Positions 53,532 through 63,613 of a stretch of 64,000 nt of DNA are shown piece after piece. Source of the stretch: Staphylococcus sp. 17KM0847 (GTDB lineage: Bacteria; Bacillota; Bacilli; Staphylococcales; Staphylococcaceae). Each line of letters begins with the position of its first letter. Position 1 is the first letter of the stretch. Both the position numbers and the translations under genes were made by a program. The stretch spans positions 1,674,001 through 1,738,000 of the forward strand of contig NZ_CP040781.1 of the NCBI RefSeq assembly GCF_013463155.1, read 5' to 3'. The notes beneath the pieces were generated by a model. The model was not told the origin of the DNA. It ran no database searches and was given only the letters and a program-made list of their open reading frames with translations.

Positions 53532-55193
53532 TTATGTTGTGACTGGCTCTTCTTCAAACGATACATCGTCATTGAGGCCAACCATAGATTCTGAAATATT
53601 TCTTGAATTATAGCCGATGCGTTCTAATACAGAAATCATATCAACATAATATAGACCGCCATCTGTTGAACATTCTCCTCGATTTAGACGTTTAATATGT
53701 CCTTTACGTAGTTTATGCTCAATATTAAATGCTTCTTTACTTCGCTCAACAACTTCATCTTTTTTCGTTGTATCATAAACATCTAGCGTCTCTAATGCTT
53801 TATCGAATGACTCAGTCACAAAATCAAATAATTTTGTGATACCGCGCTGAGCATCTTCTGTCAAACGAATCTCTTTTTGCCTTTTACGGTTCACTTGATC
53901 CATATACTCTTTGATTAAATCTGAGACCTTGAGAATAGATCGATTGACGTCAAACATTACCGCTAAACGTTCAACATCTTTTTTATTGACATCTTTTGTT
54001 GAGATACGTACTAAATAACTGCGAATGCTATCATTAATCGTCTCTACAGCTTGGTGCTTTTGTTCTACTTTTTTCAAGAATTTTTTATCTATCTTGTCTG
54101 TATCACGTACATCTTCTAACATAGATTGTACGATTTGACCTACATTTTTTAACTCTTTTTGTGTTTCTTGTAAAGCAACACTTGGTGCATGATAAACGAG
54201 ATCTTTATTTAAATGTTGTGGTTTATAATCTTCTGTAATATCTTTACCCGGTACAATTTTTGTTACAATCCAAGCTAATACACCGACAAACGGTAATTGG
54301 ATGATTGTATTCGTTACATTAAATGCACCATGAGCAAAGGCAATCGCCATTGCGGGTTTTAAGTGCCATGCTTCCTGCAAAGCACCTACGAGATGGATAA
54401 CAAGTGGTAAAAACAGTGAGAAGATGATTACACCAATAACATTGAAAATAACATGTACAAAAGCTGCACGTTTAGCCGCTAACGAACCTGCCAAGCTTGC
54501 TAACACTGCTGTGACTGTCGTTCCAATGTTATCACCCAATAGCACAGGAATTGCACCATGTAACTCGATTAAACCTTGACCATAAAACTCTTGTAGAATA
54601 CCGATTGTAGCACTCGAACTTTGAACAAGTGCTGTCAAGCCGACACCGGCTAACACACCATATAATGGATTCGATGACATATCTAACATAATTTGTCTGA
54701 AACCATCTAACTCTGCAAGTGGCTTAACTGCTCCACCCATAAACTCTAAACCAAAAAAGAGTGAACCAAAACCAAATAAAATACGACCAATATTATTGAT
54801 CTTTGATTTTTTGAAGAAGAAAATTAAAAAGGCACCAATTGCCAAAATAGGCATTGCATACTCGCCTAAATCAATCCCGATAATAAATGCTGTAACCGTC
54901 GTACCAATATTTGCACCCATAATGACACCAATTGCCTGCTTTAACGTCATAAACCCTGCAGTAACTAAACCAATTGTAATAACAGTTGTTCCTGAACTAC
55001 TTTGAATAAGTATGGTTACAATCATACCTGCTAACACACCAAGAAATGGATTAGATGTGAATTTATTTAAAATTTCTCTTAAACGGTCTCCAGCAGATGC
55101 TTGAAGTCCATCACCCATTACTTTTAATCCATATAGGAAGATCCCAAGTCCCCCTAAAAATGAAAAGATGACTTGTGTCACTGACATTTCCAT
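53532..55193 (-). CDS. Na+/phosphate cotransporter (NptA/YjbB-like) with PhoU domain
   Basis: A 553-residue protein with two Na_Pi_cotrans repeats, each with a QSSS motif (ILIQSSSGTTVITIG near residue 60 and ALVQSSSATIGILQ near residue 190), about nine segments, and a C-terminal PhoU-like helical domain (about residues 340-545). It moves phosphate with sodium or exports it. The start at 55193 follows GAGGTGAAATC. S. aureus encodes a similar low-phosphate carrier; identity with it is likely but not shown here. Confidence 0.9.
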   Translation of the reverse strand: MEMSVTQVIFSFLGGLGIFLYGLKVMGDGLQASAGDRLREILNKFTSNPFLGVLAGMIVTILIQSSSGTTVITIGLVTAGFMTLKQAIGVIMGANIGTTVTAFIIGIDLGEYAMPILAIGAFLIFFFKKSKINNIGRILFGFGSLFFGLEFMGGAVKPLAELDGFRQIMLDMSSNPLYGVLAGVGLTALVQSSSATIGILQEFYGQGLIELHGAIPVLLGDNIGTTVTAVLASLAGSLAAKRAAFVHVIFNVIGVIIFSLFLPLVIHLVGALQEAWHLKPAMAIAFAHGAFNVTNTIIQLPFVGVLAWIVTKIVPGKDITEDYKPQHLNKDLVYHAPSVALQETQKELKNVGQIVQSMLEDVRDTDKIDKKFLKKVEQKHQAVETINDSIRSYLVRISTKDVNKKDVERLAVMFDVNRSILKVSDLIKEYMDQVNRKRQKEIRLTEDAQRGITKLFDFVTESFDKALETLDVYDTTKKDEVVERSKEAFNIEHKLRKGHIKRLNRGECSTDGGLYYVDMISVLERIGYNSRNISESMVGLNDDVSFEEEPVTT

Positions 55194-55465
55194 GATTTCA
55201 CCTCTATAATGTATTTGTTCTTTTAGATTTAATATCACTTTCAATTTGTTATCATGTATGCTTCACATATTAGTATGACTTCTAAATGTAAATTTAATGT
55301 TAAGATGGTGTGAATTTTGTTTTAAGTTACATTTTTATAATGGCTTCATCCATATTTAATCTAGCTTATAAGAACAAAAAATCTATATTTATACATCCTA
55401 CTTCACAAAAATGGGTATGGTATGATGGAACTATATGATTAGAGTGAGGATTAAAGGAGAATACC

Positions 55466-56404
55466 ATGATTACTGCTTACAAAAATGATGAGACACTTGC
55501 TATTGTATCGACAAATAATTGGTCGGAAGCGCAGTGGTTAAATGTCGTGAAGCCTACACAGGAAGAGGCTCAAGCCTTAATAGAATATTACGGCTTTCCA
55601 AAAGACTTTTTAGAAGATGCTTTAGATCGCGAAGAAAGCTCTCGTATAGAATATGATGAAGAAAGCGACTACTCTTTAATTATCAGTGATTTGCCAATGA
55701 GTAAAACTGGCAAGTATAAATTGAAAAGTTTTACCACTTTACCTTTAGGCATTATTCTTGGTAATGATGTCATCGTGACGGTTTGCGCTAAACCTTTCCA
55801 GTATTTTGAACATCTGATCCAAAAACCTATTAATCTTAGATACAAAAGCCAGTTTGCCCTTAAAGTTATGTACGATATGGCAGCACAATACAATAGAAGT
55901 CTACGTCTACTCAATAAAGAACAACACCAAGTGGAACTTAACTTGCAACAACGTGTAACCAATACACAGCTCTATCTCTTAAATGAAATCGAAAAGAGTT
56001 TAGTGTACTTTCTTGCTTCATTAAAAACCAATGCATCAACGATTCGTCATTTATTCCGTTTACCTGCCATTAAACGTTTTGATGAAGATGAGGAACTCTT
56101 AGAAGATTTACATAACGAACATCAGCAAGCAATAGAAACGACAGAACTCTATTTACGCATTGTGGAAAGTCTTTCCAATTCGTATGCCTCTTTATTATCA
56201 AACCAGCTGAACACCACTATGAAAACATTGACCATTTTTACTGTTTTACTTACATTACCTACATTAGTGTTTAGTTTTTTTGGTATGAACGTCCCTTTAC
56301 CTATCGATACACATAGTATGCTATCTTGGGTTATTATTATTGTTATTTCTATTGCTTTAGTCTTAATCATGTTTACCTTGCTATGGCGCAACAACAAATT
56401 ATAA
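55466..56404 (+). CDS. corA: CorA-family magnesium/divalent cation transporter
   Basis: A 312-residue CorA protein: a cytoplasmic alpha/beta N-terminal domain, long helices (about residues 120-240) and two C-terminal membrane segments with the signature GMNVPLP at the end of the first (about residue 275). It lets magnesium or cobalt enter through a pentameric pore. AAGGAG precedes the ATG. No M-box leader is visible in the about 220 bases upstream. Confidence 0.93.
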   Translation: MITAYKNDETLAIVSTNNWSEAQWLNVVKPTQEEAQALIEYYGFPKDFLEDALDREESSRIEYDEESDYSLIISDLPMSKTGKYKLKSFTTLPLGIILGNDVIVTVCAKPFQYFEHLIQKPINLRYKSQFALKVMYDMAAQYNRSLRLLNKEQHQVELNLQQRVTNTQLYLLNEIEKSLVYFLASLKTNASTIRHLFRLPAIKRFDEDEELLEDLHNEHQQAIETTELYLRIVESLSNSYASLLSNQLNTTMKTLTIFTVLLTLPTLVFSFFGMNVPLPIDTHSMLSWVIIIVISIALVLIMFTLLWRNNKL

Positions 56405-56412
56405 TATTTAAT

Positions 56413-56457
56413 AAAAAAAGTGAGCCCCCTTTCACACAAGGTTGCTCACTTTTTTTT
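56413..56457. terminator. Bidirectional terminator between corA and the PTS gene
   Basis: AAAAAAAGTGAGC and GCTCACTTTTTTT pair with an 18-base loop between convergent genes; it overlaps the last bases of the PTS gene. Confidence 0.93.
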
Positions 56458-57907
56458 AGAGTTCTTCGACATTGCGATATTTTTTACGTTTAGATAATAC
56501 AAGTGTTACAACAAAGCTGCCAATAAATGCAATGCACATACCAATGATATAGTGCGTCCATGAACCTGCTGCAATAGAGATGACACCCGGGATACCTGCC
56601 GCACCTAATGCCGTCGCTTTAACTTGGAAAAACGAAACATATGCAGCACCAAGACCTGAACCAATCATGGCACCAATAAATGGATAACGCAATTTTAAGT
56701 TAACACCAAACATCGCAGGCTCTGTAATACCTAAAACAGCTGATACACCTGCAGCTGACGCAACACCTTTTAACTTTTTATTCTGTTTAATGAGTATAAA
56801 TGCTGCAAGTGCAGCTGCACCTTGTGCCATATTAGACATTGCCGCAATCGGAAAGATAAAAGAACCTCCTGTTTTCACATGCTCTGCAATTAAAGATGTT
56901 TCAATTGCAATAAAACTATGGTGCATACCTGTAATAACAATCGGCGCATAGAATAAACCAAAAATCAAGCCACCAATTGCACCGCCCGCTTCATACAAAA
57001 ATGTAAGACCGTCTGTTAACCAGTAGCCCATTGTACGTGTAAGCGGACCTACAAATACAAACGTAGCAAATGCTGTAACAAATAGTGCAATTAAAGGTGT
57101 TAACAAGTTGTCCAATACTGTTGGCACAATACGACGTAAACCACGCTCTAGCATTGCTAAAATATAAGAAGATACTAAAATCGGTAAAACTTGCCCTTGA
57201 TAACCGACTTGTGCAATAGACAATCCTAAAAACGCCCATTTAGGTATTGAATCACCGTTTGCTAATGCTTCAGGATAAGCGTAACCATTCATTAACTCAG
57301 GATGAACCATAATTGCACCAAGTGCAGCACCTAAAAATGCATTTCCACCGAAACGTTTAGCCGCACTAAAACCGATTAAGATAGGTAATAGCGTAAAAGG
57401 TGCACTCGCAAAGATATTGACCATATGCGCAAATTGTGCAAAGTGTGGATACATATCAACTAGAGATTGACCCTCAGCGAATATTCCTTTTGCTGTTAAA
57501 ATATTGTTCAATCCCATGAGTAAACCACCAGCAACAATAGCTGGTATAATCGGCACGAAAATATCAGACAACATCTTTACAAAACGTTGTAACGGATTCC
57601 CCTTCTTCTTTTGTTTTTTTGACTGGGTATCTTTTTGAGATTCCTCTGTTGGCTGTGTTCCACCTCTTAAATTATCGATGGCTTGGTACACTTTATTGAC
57701 CGTACCTGAACCAATAATAATCTGATACTGATCTGATGTAGAAAATGTACCTTTTACAATATCTAAATCATTAAGTGCTTTTTCATCAACTATTTGTTCA
57801 TCTTTTAATGTTAACCTCAGTCGCGTGGCACAATGCCCCATCTCTTCAATATTATCCTTGCCACCAATTGCTTCCAATATGACTTTGGCTTCTTTTTCAA
57901 ACGCCAT
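56456..57907 (-). CDS. scrA: PTS EIIBC, sucrose-type
   Basis: A 483-residue fused IIB-IIC permease. The IIB domain has the phospho-cysteine C26 in GHCATRLRLTLKD; a basic linker follows (about 90-103), then a IIC of the glucoside superfamily with ILTAKGIFAEGQ (about 137-148), GLFYAPIVITGMHHSFIAIE and GITEPAMFGVNLKLR. Sucrose or a close beta-fructoside is the likely substrate, with MurNAc or trehalose as less likely options. No IIA domain is present, so a shared IIA would serve it. GAGGAGGGG precedes the ATG. Confidence 0.8.
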   Translation of the reverse strand: MAFEKEAKVILEAIGGKDNIEEMGHCATRLRLTLKDEQIVDEKALNDLDIVKGTFSTSDQYQIIIGSGTVNKVYQAIDNLRGGTQPTEESQKDTQSKKQKKKGNPLQRFVKMLSDIFVPIIPAIVAGGLLMGLNNILTAKGIFAEGQSLVDMYPHFAQFAHMVNIFASAPFTLLPILIGFSAAKRFGGNAFLGAALGAIMVHPELMNGYAYPEALANGDSIPKWAFLGLSIAQVGYQGQVLPILVSSYILAMLERGLRRIVPTVLDNLLTPLIALFVTAFATFVFVGPLTRTMGYWLTDGLTFLYEAGGAIGGLIFGLFYAPIVITGMHHSFIAIETSLIAEHVKTGGSFIFPIAAMSNMAQGAAALAAFILIKQNKKLKGVASAAGVSAVLGITEPAMFGVNLKLRYPFIGAMIGSGLGAAYVSFFQVKATALGAAGIPGVISIAAGSWTHYIIGMCIAFIGSFVVTLVLSKRKKYRNVEEL

Positions 57908-58482
57908 AAAACCCCTCCTCTATTGTCATAAAACACACTTTTATTACGTCACAAATACTTTTACTACACAAATGGAACCGGTACCAAAACTATCAATTTA
58001 TATTTTACGCATTTCATCCCACATAATCAATCCTATTCATAGAATTTTCAAGAAAATTTTAAGCATTAGATTAAATGATTAAATTTATGAAGATAATCCT
58101 ACCTAAAGGCGAACATATGTGCTATATTTTTATTATAATCTCTTTTATTAAATTTATATCCCTCTTCACAAAGACACATCGTTTTTCAACATGCTTTTCG
58201 GCTTCTGTTTTTTTACTTATTTTCCTTATTTTTTTACAACTTTTATTCATTCTATGTAATTTATTTAGTGATTTACTTCTTTATTTTATTGCAATGTCTT
58301 TTTTTTATATCGATCACCTCTGAAATATGTCGATTTTTTTGAATATGCGACAAATCTATACAATTCTCTATAACACGTTGTGACCTAAGATTAGACGGCT
58401 ATATAATTAAGGATATTTATTACGTATTTTCAATATTACGTTTAAAAAATAGACGTTATTTTGAAAATGGAAGAGGTAAACT
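57908..58482. other. Long divergent intergenic region
   Basis: About 575 bases between scrA and the AraC-type gene. It holds a LacI-type or cre operator (57973-57986) near the scrA side. Positions about 58110-58320 are strongly pyrimidine-rich on the plus strand; a 68-codon hydrophobic frame from 58111 to 58323 is a by-product of this composition or a small membrane peptide. The regulator's promoter should lie after 58330; none was convincing. Confidence 0.55.
57973..57986. promoter_or_regulatory. cre or LacI-type operator upstream of scrA
   Basis: TGGAACCGGTACCA fits the cre consensus TGNAANCGNWNNCW at every fixed position and is also a near-palindrome of LacI-family type with a central CG, as known for ScrR operators. 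It lies about 70 bases before the scrA start. Confidence 0.8.
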
Positions 58483-60609
58483 ATGAGGGGCATTACTATT
58501 GAATTGTTGACGCAACATCAATCTGAAACATATCGCGTACTCAATGAAGTGCAATTGTTGATGTCATTTGAAGGGATACTTGACTTACAACTTAACGGTA
58601 AACATATCCATGGCTACAATCGTATCATTATTATCAACAATTTAGATATCGTAAAAATCCAACATGCACAAGCACTCATGAAAATATCTATCCCTATGCA
58701 TTTTTTCTCTAACTACACCGATGACTATTACTCAGGTTTTTTCAAACAAGAGCACTTTACCTCTCAAAATAAAGTAAAGTCATTGCTTAAACATATCATT
58801 AAAACTAATGAAAATGATCGAAATCAAATATTAGTCTATGATGTTTTAAAAATACTGTTTGAAGAAACTTATATGCAGCTTGACACGCTGTATCTACCAG
58901 ATATCAGAGTTAATAACAAATTACTTAACACGATTTTCCAATATGTCTACAATCATATCGATAGTCCAATCACACTACAAATTTTAAGTGATCACTTCTT
59001 TGTGTCAAAATCTTATATTTCAATTTTATTTACAAAGCACTTAAATTATAGCTTTAAACATTTTTTCACAACATTAAAAATTGGTCTCACTTTACACCCA
59101 TTGCTACTAACTAATGCAACTCTTCAAAACATTGCAGTTCAAAGAGGATTTTCTAGCTACAATAATTATTCTAAGGTCTTTAAATCTTATATGGGGATGA
59201 GTCCTGTTGATTATCGTAGCCATTATAAAGAACAGGATGAGGTCATTTCGATAGCATCTTTTGATTTTAAGTTTTTTAATAACTACTTAAACCAAGAACA
59301 CCATACAGCTTCTTCTGTTCATGTTCCTATTGATTTAAGTGCTTTTATAGAGCCGACATATACACACCAAAGACAACTTTTTCTCGAAATTAATAATATG
59401 CATATTTACGAAGCAATTCAAAAAGTGGTACATCCAGCAAGTGGTAATACGCATCAAAGACATTTAACTTTATTTTTTAAGCAACCTACGTTACAAGATA
59501 TGACATTTGACAACACAATGGATTTAAACCACTTTTGCCAATTAATGGTCTCATACCATATCACATGTAACTTTTATTTTACTTCTATGTCTCATTTTGA
59601 AGCATTTGACAAGTTATTGTTACAGCCACTTTTATATATGATTGCTGCCAATCCTAATTCATTGTCATTGGAGTCACTTCAATTTGCAATAACATTGGCA
59701 TCCTATGACTTTTCTGAAGATGAAATCATGTTTATTAGGCAACATATTCAAAAATATCTACCACACAGTTCAATTGGACTATCTATCGCGTTACCATTGA
59801 CATCAGCTGATAAGCGATCTATCGGATCACTCAAAAAGTATGATGCGTACTTTGATTATTATTGCTTGCCTTTTGATAAGCTACCTTGGACAAAAGATTG
59901 TGCTTCTATTCGTCACATCGAATGTTGGCTTAAACAGTTCAAACAAACAATAGATGATGCGCATACACCTATTGTTTTACTGAATCTGAATGAAAATGTT
60001 ATGAAGCATTTGTGGAATAACGCTCACGTAGGACTGCCGAATCAATTTTTAGCATTATTACTTCAACTTCCTGCTGATATCTCAGGCATAGGTATCCCGA
60101 TCGTTTCTTCTGTCAATCAACCTATTGCATATTTTAATCAATACGGGCATCAGCTACCTTATAGTTTGATTTATAATATTCATCAGTATTTTGCAGGTAT
60201 GTTAAATATTCAAACAGATCACTATCTACTTAATGAGACAAAAGATGCATACTTAATATTACTCTTTGAACAAAATGCACCGATGACAGAAACAAAAGAT
60301 CAAAAAGCACTTACCTATCATTATCAAATCTTTAGTATGGGCTATTTATCTAAACAACTCGTTGTCACATACACATATGATGATATATATTCCAATGTTA
60401 TTCATGGTATTGCGCGTGATATTGAACACTATTACTTACCACTTCAAGATGTACAACATGTTCAGCAAACGTTCCAATTGCAACCACACATCACGGTGCA
60501 TAACTTTCAATATCAAAAGTTACATACGACTTTACCACATCAACAAATTAAACTTTTAAAAATATATAAACATCCTGCAATGCTTAGACAAAGGATAGAA
60601 AATGAATAA
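58483..60609 (+). CDS. Large AraC-type regulator (Rbf/Rsp class)
   Basis: A 708-residue protein with a short N-terminal cupin-like part (about residues 15-85), a two-unit AraC helix-turn-helix in its first third (about 150-248: ITLQILSDHFFVSKSYISILF, then LQNIAVQRGFSSYNNYSKVFK), and a C-terminal half of about 440 residues resembling an inactive GH39-like barrel. Size and the position of the helix-turn-helix match the S. aureus virulence/biofilm regulators Rbf (about 716) and Rsp (about 701). I cannot tell which of the two it is. It is upstream of galU but separately terminated or not (no hairpin seen). Confidence 0.8.
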   Translation: MRGITIELLTQHQSETYRVLNEVQLLMSFEGILDLQLNGKHIHGYNRIIIINNLDIVKIQHAQALMKISIPMHFFSNYTDDYYSGFFKQEHFTSQNKVKSLLKHIIKTNENDRNQILVYDVLKILFEETYMQLDTLYLPDIRVNNKLLNTIFQYVYNHIDSPITLQILSDHFFVSKSYISILFTKHLNYSFKHFFTTLKIGLTLHPLLLTNATLQNIAVQRGFSSYNNYSKVFKSYMGMSPVDYRSHYKEQDEVISIASFDFKFFNNYLNQEHHTASSVHVPIDLSAFIEPTYTHQRQLFLEINNMHIYEAIQKVVHPASGNTHQRHLTLFFKQPTLQDMTFDNTMDLNHFCQLMVSYHITCNFYFTSMSHFEAFDKLLLQPLLYMIAANPNSLSLESLQFAITLASYDFSEDEIMFIRQHIQKYLPHSSIGLSIALPLTSADKRSIGSLKKYDAYFDYYCLPFDKLPWTKDCASIRHIECWLKQFKQTIDDAHTPIVLLNLNENVMKHLWNNAHVGLPNQFLALLLQLPADISGIGIPIVSSVNQPIAYFNQYGHQLPYSLIYNIHQYFAGMLNIQTDHYLLNETKDAYLILLFEQNAPMTETKDQKALTYHYQIFSMGYLSKQLVVTYTYDDIYSNVIHGIARDIEHYYLPLQDVQHVQQTFQLQPHITVHNFQYQKLHTTLPHQQIKLLKIYKHPAMLRQRIENE

Positions 60610-60755
60610 GTGATTGAGCTGCGTATCGTTCTCCTTCAAACCTATACGTGTATACACTGTTACTACAAATATTATATTAATAGTATTATTCCTCGATACA
60701 TTTATACTATAATGAGGATGACCCATTATAAGTCATTAAAGGAGGAACGGTTATC

Positions 60756-61625
60756 ATGTCGAAAATAAAAAAAGCCATTATACCGGCAGCCGGTCTTGGA
60801 ACACGATTTTTACCTGCAACAAAGGCGATGCCAAAAGAGATGCTACCCATACTCGACACACCCACAATCCAATACATTGTTGAAGAAGCATCTCGTGCAG
60901 GTATTGAAGATATTATCATTGTAACGGGTAAACATAAACGAGCCATTGAAGACCACTTTGATAACCAAAAAGAGTTAGAAGCAACACTTCGAGATAAAGG
61001 TAAATTAGAGCTTCTAGATAAGGTACAACATTCAACAGATCTCGCTAATATATTTTATGTCCGACAAAAAGAACAAAAAGGACTCGGCCATGCAATATGG
61101 ACAGCAAGACAATTTTTTGGAGATGAGCCTTTTGCAGTTTTGCTTGGTGATGACATCGTACAGTCTGACACTCCTGCAATTGAACAACTCATTCAACAAT
61201 TTGAAAAAACAGGCAAGTCCATCATTGGCGTCCAAGAAGTGCCATGCCACGAAACACATCGCTATGGCATCGTTTCACCACTCAAAAAGCAACACAATTT
61301 ATATGAAATCGACCACCTTGTTGAAAAACCCAAGCAAGGCACAGCACCCTCTAACTTGGCGATTATGGGACGTTATGTTTTAACACACGATATCTTTGAC
61401 TATCTCGATAGCCAAGAAATCGGTACTGGTGGTGAAATTCAACTTACAGATGCCATTGAGCGCCTCAACCAAGATGATCAAGTTTATGCTTATGAATTTG
61501 AAGGGAAACGCTATGATGTGGGTGAAAAAATTGGTTTTGTCAAAACGACATTAAGTTTTGCCTTGAAAGATCCTACTATGAAAGAAGAAATTTCAAATTA
61601 TATGCGCACACTGCTGGATAAATAA
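60756..61625 (+). CDS. galU: UTP--glucose-1-phosphate uridylyltransferase
   Basis: A 289-residue enzyme making UDP-glucose, the donor for glycolipids (diglucosyl-diacylglycerol) and wall polymers. The nucleotide-binding [20 protein letters not shown] (about residues 13-32), VLLGDDIVQ near residue 130, VEKPKQG near residue 188 and [12 protein letters not shown] are diagnostic. AGGAGG precedes the ATG. Also called gtaB in staphylococci. Confidence 0.95.
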   Translation: MSKIKKAIIPAAGLGTRFLPATKAMPKEMLPILDTPTIQYIVEEASRAGIEDIIIVTGKHKRAIEDHFDNQKELEATLRDKGKLELLDKVQHSTDLANIFYVRQKEQKGLGHAIWTARQFFGDEPFAVLLGDDIVQSDTPAIEQLIQQFEKTGKSIIGVQEVPCHETHRYGIVSPLKKQHNLYEIDHLVEKPKQGTAPSNLAIMGRYVLTHDIFDYLDSQEIGTGGEIQLTDAIERLNQDDQVYAYEFEGKRYDVGEKIGFVKTTLSFALKDPTMKEEISNYMRTLLDK

Positions 61626-61628
61626 ATC

Positions 61629-61681
61629 AAAAAAGATGGTACAGAAACCTAATCTTTAAATAGGGGTTCTGTACCATTTTT
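61629..61681. terminator. Bidirectional terminator between galU and the MFS gene
   Basis: AAAAAAGATGGTACAGAACC and a complement GGTTCTGTACCATTTTTT (one bulge) around an AT loop, between convergent genes. Confidence 0.92.
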
Positions 61682-62877
61682 TAATCAATATATGTGTTTT
61701 GAGTTGCTAACCACCCAAACATAAGTACCATTGCGTCCATAAATAAAAATAATATAATTGCGACAGACCACGTATGGAAATAATCATACACAACACCTAT
61801 TAAGAAAGGGCCTATGGCAGCAACCCAATAACCAATAGATTGTCCAAAACCAGATAATGCCATACTGACACGTGTTGTACGTGCACGAATTGAAAAAAGT
61901 GTCATACAAAGACTAAAACAAGCGCCTATGCCCATACCAGTCAAAATCATTGCACAAATGAGCAACCCGTACTGCTCTGTAAATAACAAACAAAATCCTG
62001 TTCCCATTAAACCCGCAATAATATATATAAGCGTACGTTGGCTTTGCATTTTAGCAGCAATAATTGGAAATGTAAACGTCATCGGTAATTGAGCAAATTG
62101 ATTAATCATCAAAAAATAGCCTGCTGTTTCAGGTGTAAAGCCTTTACTCACTAATATGGAAGGGTACCACGTGACAATACTATAAAACATCATGGATTGA
62201 AATGCCATGGTCAGTGCTACTGCCCAAGCCATCTTGGAACGATAAATTCTCACTGGTGTCCCATCATCACTAGATTGTCCCATATCTAACGTCTCATCTT
62301 TTTTTCGTAACTGTGGTACCCATACAATTAATGCACTTATCGCAAAAAGCACCCAAAATACTAACGAAAAACGATAATGCCATGGCGTAAGATTGGATAG
62401 TGGATAACTCAATCCTCCACCTAAACCAGCCGTGAAGTTCATCGTCACGCTATAAATGCCCGTAATTAATCCAATTTGAAGTGGAAATCGCCATTTTGCA
62501 TAAGCTGGAAGCGTCACATTGCCAAATGCGATCGCAATACCTAGCAAAACGGTACCGATAAAGAAAGTCACAGCGCCCCCACTTATACGCAACACAAGCG
62601 CTAAGCTTATAAATAATACGGCATAAAATAAAACGTGTGACATTGCATATTTTTGTAACACTTTTGATGCAAGTGGTGAAAAAATACCAAAAATAATTAA
62701 TGGCACTGTCGTAATCAAGCCGGCAACACCGTTGTTAATATATAAATCCGTCTTTATCTCATTAATAACTGGTCCTACTGCTGTCAATGGTGCACGCAAA
62801 GTTGCAGCAATCAAGACAATACCTATGACTAATAACCATTGATCTTGAATACGTCTACCACTAAGTTGATGATTCAT
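61681..62877 (-). CDS. CynX/NimT family MFS transporter
   Basis: A 398-residue carrier with twelve hydrophobic segments. LIAATLRAPLTAVGPVINEIK (landmark near residue 19) and the SGFGQSIGYWVAAIGPFLIG region near residue 345 are typical of the CynX/NimT (cyanate/nitroimidazole-type) MFS group. Substrate unknown. GGAG precedes the ATG by about nine bases. Confidence 0.88.
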   Translation of the reverse strand: MNHQLSGRRIQDQWLLVIGIVLIAATLRAPLTAVGPVINEIKTDLYINNGVAGLITTVPLIIFGIFSPLASKVLQKYAMSHVLFYAVLFISLALVLRISGGAVTFFIGTVLLGIAIAFGNVTLPAYAKWRFPLQIGLITGIYSVTMNFTAGLGGGLSYPLSNLTPWHYRFSLVFWVLFAISALIVWVPQLRKKDETLDMGQSSDDGTPVRIYRSKMAWAVALTMAFQSMMFYSIVTWYPSILVSKGFTPETAGYFLMINQFAQLPMTFTFPIIAAKMQSQRTLIYIIAGLMGTGFCLLFTEQYGLLICAMILTGMGIGACFSLCMTLFSIRARTTRVSMALSGFGQSIGYWVAAIGPFLIGVVYDYFHTWSVAIILFLFMDAMVLMFGWLATQNTYID

Positions 62878-63164
62878 CTTTATACGCTCCTCTACACCAT
62901 TTATATTTAAATCTATCTTACCATAACTGATTACTATATTCTTAAATAACTTTGTATATATTAACTTATTATGTATTTGTATAAGTCTATATTTTTAAAC
63001 TCTGATGATTAAGAACGATACCTAATCTCTCTTATGCTTTAATAACTCTTTTACAGCTTCTCAAAGTCATAATTTTGTCACATTATGCGGATTGTTCATC
63101 CTTTCTGAATACGCTTACTTTCGATACAATGAATATATCTTTTAAATAAAGGAGCTTATGATAC

Positions 63165-63515
63165 ATGAAACAAAAACAAACTCTCGGTATCATGATTATC
63201 GCTGCAATGCTCATCGTGACGATTGGTATCGTTATCGCAATTATGATGACAAGTCCAAAAGAAACTTACTATGGTTATATGATGAGTGACACAACAGCTG
63301 AGAAGATTGTCAGCGAAAAAGATAAAGCAGTAGAAGAAAATGTCACACTGTCAACGGACAGTAACTTCCAACCTAAGCAAGGTGATTTTGTTAAATTAAC
63401 GGCTAAAGAAGGCAGTCATGATTTTGTTAAACAAGAAATTGTTGATCATGATGATATCCCACATGGCTTAATGATGAAAATTCATGATATGGATATGCAT
63501 TCACATCACCACTAA
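63165..63515 (+). CDS. DUF4889 membrane-anchored protein with His-rich tail
   Basis: A 116-residue protein with one N-terminal membrane anchor (about residues 8-29), an extracytoplasmic part of about 75 residues (ETYYGYMMSDTTAEKIVSEKDK, GDFVKLTAKEG) and a C-terminus rich in His, Met and Asp (HDMDMHSHHH). It matches the staphylococcal DUF4889 type as I recall it. The His/Met tail may bind metal. AAGGAG precedes the ATG. Confidence 0.82.
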   Translation: MKQKQTLGIMIIAAMLIVTIGIVIAIMMTSPKETYYGYMMSDTTAEKIVSEKDKAVEENVTLSTDSNFQPKQGDFVKLTAKEGSHDFVKQEIVDHDDIPHGLMMKIHDMDMHSHHH

Positions 63516-63521
63516 ACACAC

Positions 63522-63566
63522 AAGCAGGCACTTTCATTTTTCTGAGAAAGTCGCCTGCTTTTTATT
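63522..63566 (+). terminator. Terminator of the DUF4889 gene
   Basis: AGCAGGCACTTTC pairs with GAAAGTCGCCTGCT, with one bulge, followed by a T run. Confidence 0.9.
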
Positions 63567-63613
63567 GCGATTGTCTTTTTCAATTATCAAAATAATGATC
63601 GGATGATTCGTTT

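Noticed and set aside
55245..55465. Magnesium M-box leader for corA
   Set aside because: The stretch lacks the conserved M-box core and no long structured leader with terminator is visible.
58075..58323. 82-residue open frame in the gap before the AraC-type gene, as a real gene
   Set aside because: It lies in strongly T-rich DNA, has a weak ribosome site and encodes nearly only F, L, I and S. Kept only as a low-interest observation.
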